Positions 60,769-64,000 of a stretch of 64,000 nt of DNA are shown here, piece after piece. Source of the DNA: Galerina marginata (taxonomy: Eukaryota; Basidiomycota; Agaricomycetes; Agaricales; Galerinaceae); contig JAECYW010000005.1 in NCBI GenBank assembly GCA_023014335.1, positions 2,852,001 to 2,916,000 of the forward strand, read 5' to 3'. The first letter of the stretch is position 1. The number at the start of each line of letters is the position of its first letter. The notes under the pieces were generated by a model. That model was not told the origin of the DNA. It saw only the letters and a program-made list of their open reading frames with translations, and did no database searches. Made by a program: the position numbers and the translations under genes.

Positions 60769-61281
60769 TGCACGCTCGACGGACCTGGTCCGTCGAGTGT
60801 GCACGTTTGTTTATTTCCATGAACTTGGTGTTGAAGGCCGATGCTTCGCACGGCAAAACTCGTCCCCAGTCGGATCAGGTTCTTGGGTGTAGGAAATCTA
60901 GATACGAAGTAGCTCAGTCGTTTGGGGGCAAAAGACTAATAGCATTGATAGATACCTAGATACGAAGTAGCTAGGTATCTCGTAAGTAAAAGTATACAAG
61001 TATAAAGTAAAGTTAAATCTCACCTCAGTCGTTTGGGGGCAAAAGACTGAGGGAGCGAAAACGAGACACTACAGTATAAGTGTCCTACGAAACGCCGGTG
61101 CACAGCAAAGGTATATGCGGCAGAGCTCTGCCGCAGGAATCATAAGCTAAGATATAAAGCCAAGGCTGTCGACGAGGCCTCTCGTCGACAGTACGAATGT
61201 AAAGTAAACATGACGGAAGTAAATATACTCAACAAGAAAGGAAATAGTCCATCGCACGGCGGCATAGCTTGCCCGCCGTGC
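60769..61281. repeat. Array of six hairpins in and beside the LTR
   Basis: Inverted repeats: 60769-60803 (17-bp arms, one mismatch), 60950-60980 (10-bp arms AGATACCTAG), 61023-61052 (8-bp arms CCTCAGTC), 61117-61134 (GCGGCAGAGCTCTGCCGC, perfect), 61166-61191 (11-bp arms CTGTCGACGAG) and 61254-61281 (9-bp arms GCACGGCGG). A partial copy of the third lies at 60914-60937. Confidence 0.75.
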
Positions 61282-61313
61282 TCTTGTGTCGGTTTGCCTG
61301 GGCAACTCCAACA
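60829..61313 (-). repeat. Probable 3' LTR of the copia element
   Basis: In minus orientation the LTR starts TGTTGGAG directly after a polypurine tract (GAGGGGGAG, 61314-61322), which fixes the right end at 61313. The left end at 60829 is inferred from TGTTGAAG, which pairs with CTCCAACA with one mismatch, giving 485 bp. The second LTR lies outside the window, so the left boundary is unverified. A TTTATA-like signal for minus-strand transcription lies near 61155. Confidence 0.5.
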
Positions 61314-61322
61314 CTCCCCCTC
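61314..61322 (-). other. Polypurine tract of the copia element
   Basis: GAGGGGGAG on the minus strand immediately before the LTR start; it overlaps the pol stop codon. It serves as primer for plus-strand DNA synthesis in LTR retrotransposons. Confidence 0.75.
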
Positions 61323-64000
61323 AAACCGATACGAGGCCGAGTTCAGCTGCGAAATGCTTGACCTTCGGTGAGGGGAGGGCCTTGGTTAAGGCGTTGGCGA
61401 CCATATTGTCCGTGGGACAATAAACAAGGCGGAGGGATCCGTTTTCGACGATCCAGCGAATGAAATGGAAACGGATGTCGATGTGCTTCGTACGGGCATG
61501 GTACTGGTGGTCCTTGGTGAGCGCAATGGCAGATTGGTTGTCCGAAAACAAGGTGGTGGGGTCCATCTTCGTATTGAAGAGCTGGGTGATAAGAGAACGA
61601 AGCCATAAGGCTTCCTTGGCGGCGTGCGTCGCGGCGACGTACTCGGACTCCGTGGTGGATAAAGAAATAATTTCTTGACGTTTTGTGGTCCAAGAAATCG
61701 CGCCGCCGTGAAGAATAAAAGCATACCCTGAGATCGCATGACGATCCTCTGCCATATTCCCATCCGTGTCGGCAAATTCAACCAAATCCTTCTGCTGTCC
61801 TCCATATGACAGCCACAAGTCCTTCGTGCCCTTCAGATATCGAAAAATCCTCTTGACGGCATCCCAATGCGCAATTCCGGGCTTGGATGCGAAACGCGAA
61901 ACGGCCTGCACGGCGTAGGTGATGTCGGGGCGAGTTCCGAGCGATGCGTACATGAGGGATCTGACGGCCTCGTGGTAGGGGACGTCGCGCATCCTCGCGA
62001 ACTCCTGCGTTGTCGACGGTGACTGGTCCGAAGTCAGGCGTACGTTCGGGTCCATAGGAATAGACACGGGCTTGAGGTCTTCAAGCCCATAGCGGCGGAT
62101 GATGGAGTCGAGGTAGGAGCGTTGAGAAAGAAAAAGACGGCGCTGTTCACGAATTCTTCGGACTTCGATGCCGAGAATCCAATGGAGTTCTCCGAGGTCC
62201 GTGATGTCGACATGTTTGGCAATTTCGGACTTCAGGGACTCGATCAGTGGCAGTGCATTTGCCACGATCGTGCAGTCATCAACATGAACCAAAACAATCA
62301 CCAAGTCCTTTCCTCGACGCATGAAGAAAACTGCCTGGTCGACGTCGCAAACCGTGAAGCCAAGCAGCTTCATAATTTCCACCAACCTCTGGTACCACCG
62401 CCGCCCGGACTGCTTGAGGCCATATAGGGTTTTGATAAGGCGGCACACCTTCCTTACGTGCTCAGGGATCGCGTAGCCTGGCGGCTGTCGCATGTAGATA
62501 ACTTCTTCTGAGGTAAGTCATCCGTTTAGGTATGCTCCCTTGACGTCGAGCTGATGGATTTCCCAGTCGTTGGCGGCTGCCATAGCCAGGACAGCGCGAA
62601 TTGACGCCAACCGCGCAACTGGCGCGAAAGTGTCGAAATATTCGACGCCCGGGACTTGCGAAAATCCCTGGGCTACCAAACGAGCCTTGTAACGAACGAC
62701 GTTGCCTTGCGCGTCTTTCTTCGCCCGGAAAACCCACTTGGAACCGACGATATTGGCTCCTGGAGGTGCGTCAACGAGTTCCCAAGTCCCTGCTTCCTTC
62801 AAAACGGCTAATTCTTCCTCAATTGCCTTCTCCCACAGCTTCCAGTCCGGCCGCGCCTTCGCCTCAGCGAGCGTTCTAGGCTCCAATGCCTCCGCGTCGC
62901 TTATTTCCGCCACCATAGCCCACTCATCTTCGAAATCATCCGCCATCTCCCACTTATTCACCTCCTCCCCCTCAAGCGCAGCATCCTCCGCTCCTCCTAC
63001 TGGATCTGGAGTCGGTAACTGCACACCGCGAGCGACTCTAGGCGCGCTAGGACGATTTGACGCAACCGCGCGGCCTGCAAGAATGTCTTGAATTTTGCTG
63101 GTCGGCTTTCTGTTACGTTTCGGGCGTGTTTCGGCTTCAGAAGAGGTGTCCTCGGGCTCGGAAATTGATTCAGGAGGGTCTGGAGCGGTTACAATGGGGC
63201 TGACAGGTGTCGCGGATGTAGAAGTGGGTGTAGTGGGCCTAGATTCACCTTTAGGTGAGGTTTCCGCAGGTAAGTCAGCTTTCGTTTTGATGAACTCCCA
63301 TTCCTCCCCCTCGAAACAACTTGCTGATGCCCCCGTCTTATCGTAATAGACGTTGCGCTCGACCGTGATGGTCTTCCTCGATGGCCAGTACACTCGGACT
63401 CCCTTCCTCTTCTCGTCGATGCCCATCCACCGTCCCTCCTCAACTCGTCCACCCAGCTTATTCCCCTTCTCCAATCGCGCCCACACCTTATCGCCCCACT
63501 CTCGCACCTCTCTCAAGTCCGGCTTCTTCCCAAAAGCCGCCTCATAGGGGGTTTTACCGTCCAGTGCTTTCGTCGAAGTGCGGTTAAGCAACCAGACGAT
63601 ATGACGGGCTGCTTCACCCCATAGGAACCGAGGGAGACCGCTGGCATGTAATAATGCCCGTATCCGCTCAACAATGGTACGGTTCCTGCGTTCCGCAACT
63701 CCATTCTCAGCTGACGTGTCGTGTACAGTCTGCTTCTGAGTCGTACCTCGGGACTTCAGGTAAAGCACAAACTCTTTGCCATCGTATTCGCCACCCTGAT
63801 CGGAATGTAGGACTTTGATACGCTTGCCATACTGGGTCTCGACCCACGCGTTGTACTGCTTGTACGATGTTGGAGTCTCGTCCTTCTTGCGCAGGAAGTA
63901 AATGTTGGTGAGTCGCGTGCAGTCGTCCACATAGGTTACGTAGTAACGACGGCCACCTTTCGATTCGACAGGTGCAGGTCCCCAGAGGTCCGAATGGACT
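61321..64000 (-). pseudogene. Ty1/copia pol polyprotein (integrase, RT, RNase H), partial
   Basis: A minus-strand frame running off the right edge. Integrase core: HSDLWGP at the window end, then HSDQGGEYDGKEF and ENGVAERRNRTI (the D, D, E residues). After a proline- and serine-rich linker come the reverse transcriptase (KWVFRAKKDAQGNVVRYKAR, HQLDVKGAYLNG, LVHVDDCTIVANA) and the RNase H (FADTDGNMAEDRHAISGYAF, STTESEYVAATHAAKEA), ending KALPSPKVKHF. The order integrase before reverse transcriptase defines the copia type. One in-frame TGA at 62518-62520, just after YLNG, splits the frame, which continues unchanged beyond it. The polymerase motif reads HVDD where YVDD is usual. Gag, protease and the 5' LTR lie outside the window. 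The lesion is single, so the copy is young or is recoded. Confidence 0.85.

Noticed and set aside
1..64000. tRNA or rRNA genes
   Set aside because: I looked for the GGTTCRANNCC T-arm motif and for rRNA-like blocks by eye on both strands and found none that could be folded into a tRNA. A tRNAscan run would be decisive.

Overview
The window looks like a chromosomal segment of an agaricomycete (mushroom-forming basidiomycete). Genes carry many short (about 47-66 bp) GT-AG and some GC-AG introns. The protein families (F-box proteins in tandem, DUF6533- and DUF6534-type membrane proteins, tandem P450s, a fungal perilipin, a Ty1/copia element) are typical of that group. There are no bacterial operons, tRNAs, rRNAs or CRISPR arrays. 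Exon models below were built by hand from splice signals, reading frame and comparison of paralogues inside the window.

Layout. 1-2.4 kb: a poorly resolved minus-strand membrane-protein gene. 2.5-9.5 kb: a tandem duplication of a four-exon F-box gene with its 3' flank, plus a third copy of the flank only; an intronless secreted-protein gene (DUF3472-like) lies between the copies. 9.7-34.9 kb: one host gene for a membrane protein with C-terminal HEAT/ARM repeats, split by a 21,124-bp transposon (11412-32535). 36-46 kb: a DUF6534 gene, a second tandem pair of F-box genes (the first with an apparent frameshift) and a DUF6533 gene. 47-48.2 kb: a perilipin-like lipid-droplet protein on the minus strand. 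49.8-56.2 kb: two paralogous cytochrome P450 genes on the minus strand, the first with a 256-bp MITE in an intron. 56.5-57.8 kb: another F-box-like gene, divergent from the second P450. 57.9-60.8 kb: repeat-rich non-coding DNA. 60.8-64 kb: the 3' part of a Ty1/copia retrotransposon with a hairpin-rich LTR.

The outstanding object is the transposon. It begins CACTG and ends CAGTG, has a 3-bp target duplication (TCA), and its two arms form a giant imperfect palindrome. Each arm has about 730 bp of unique terminal sequence and then 8-11 kb of satellite built from a 114-bp monomer and an 83-bp derivative in higher-order patterns. The arms face each other across a 599-bp decayed gag-protease fragment of another retroelement. 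It encodes no transposase. It resembles a foldback element with CACTA (EnSpm)-type ends. Removing it together with one TCA rejoins an open reading frame of about 1,150 codons, so the insertion point is exact. Outside the element, much of the window shows gene-family expansion by tandem duplication.
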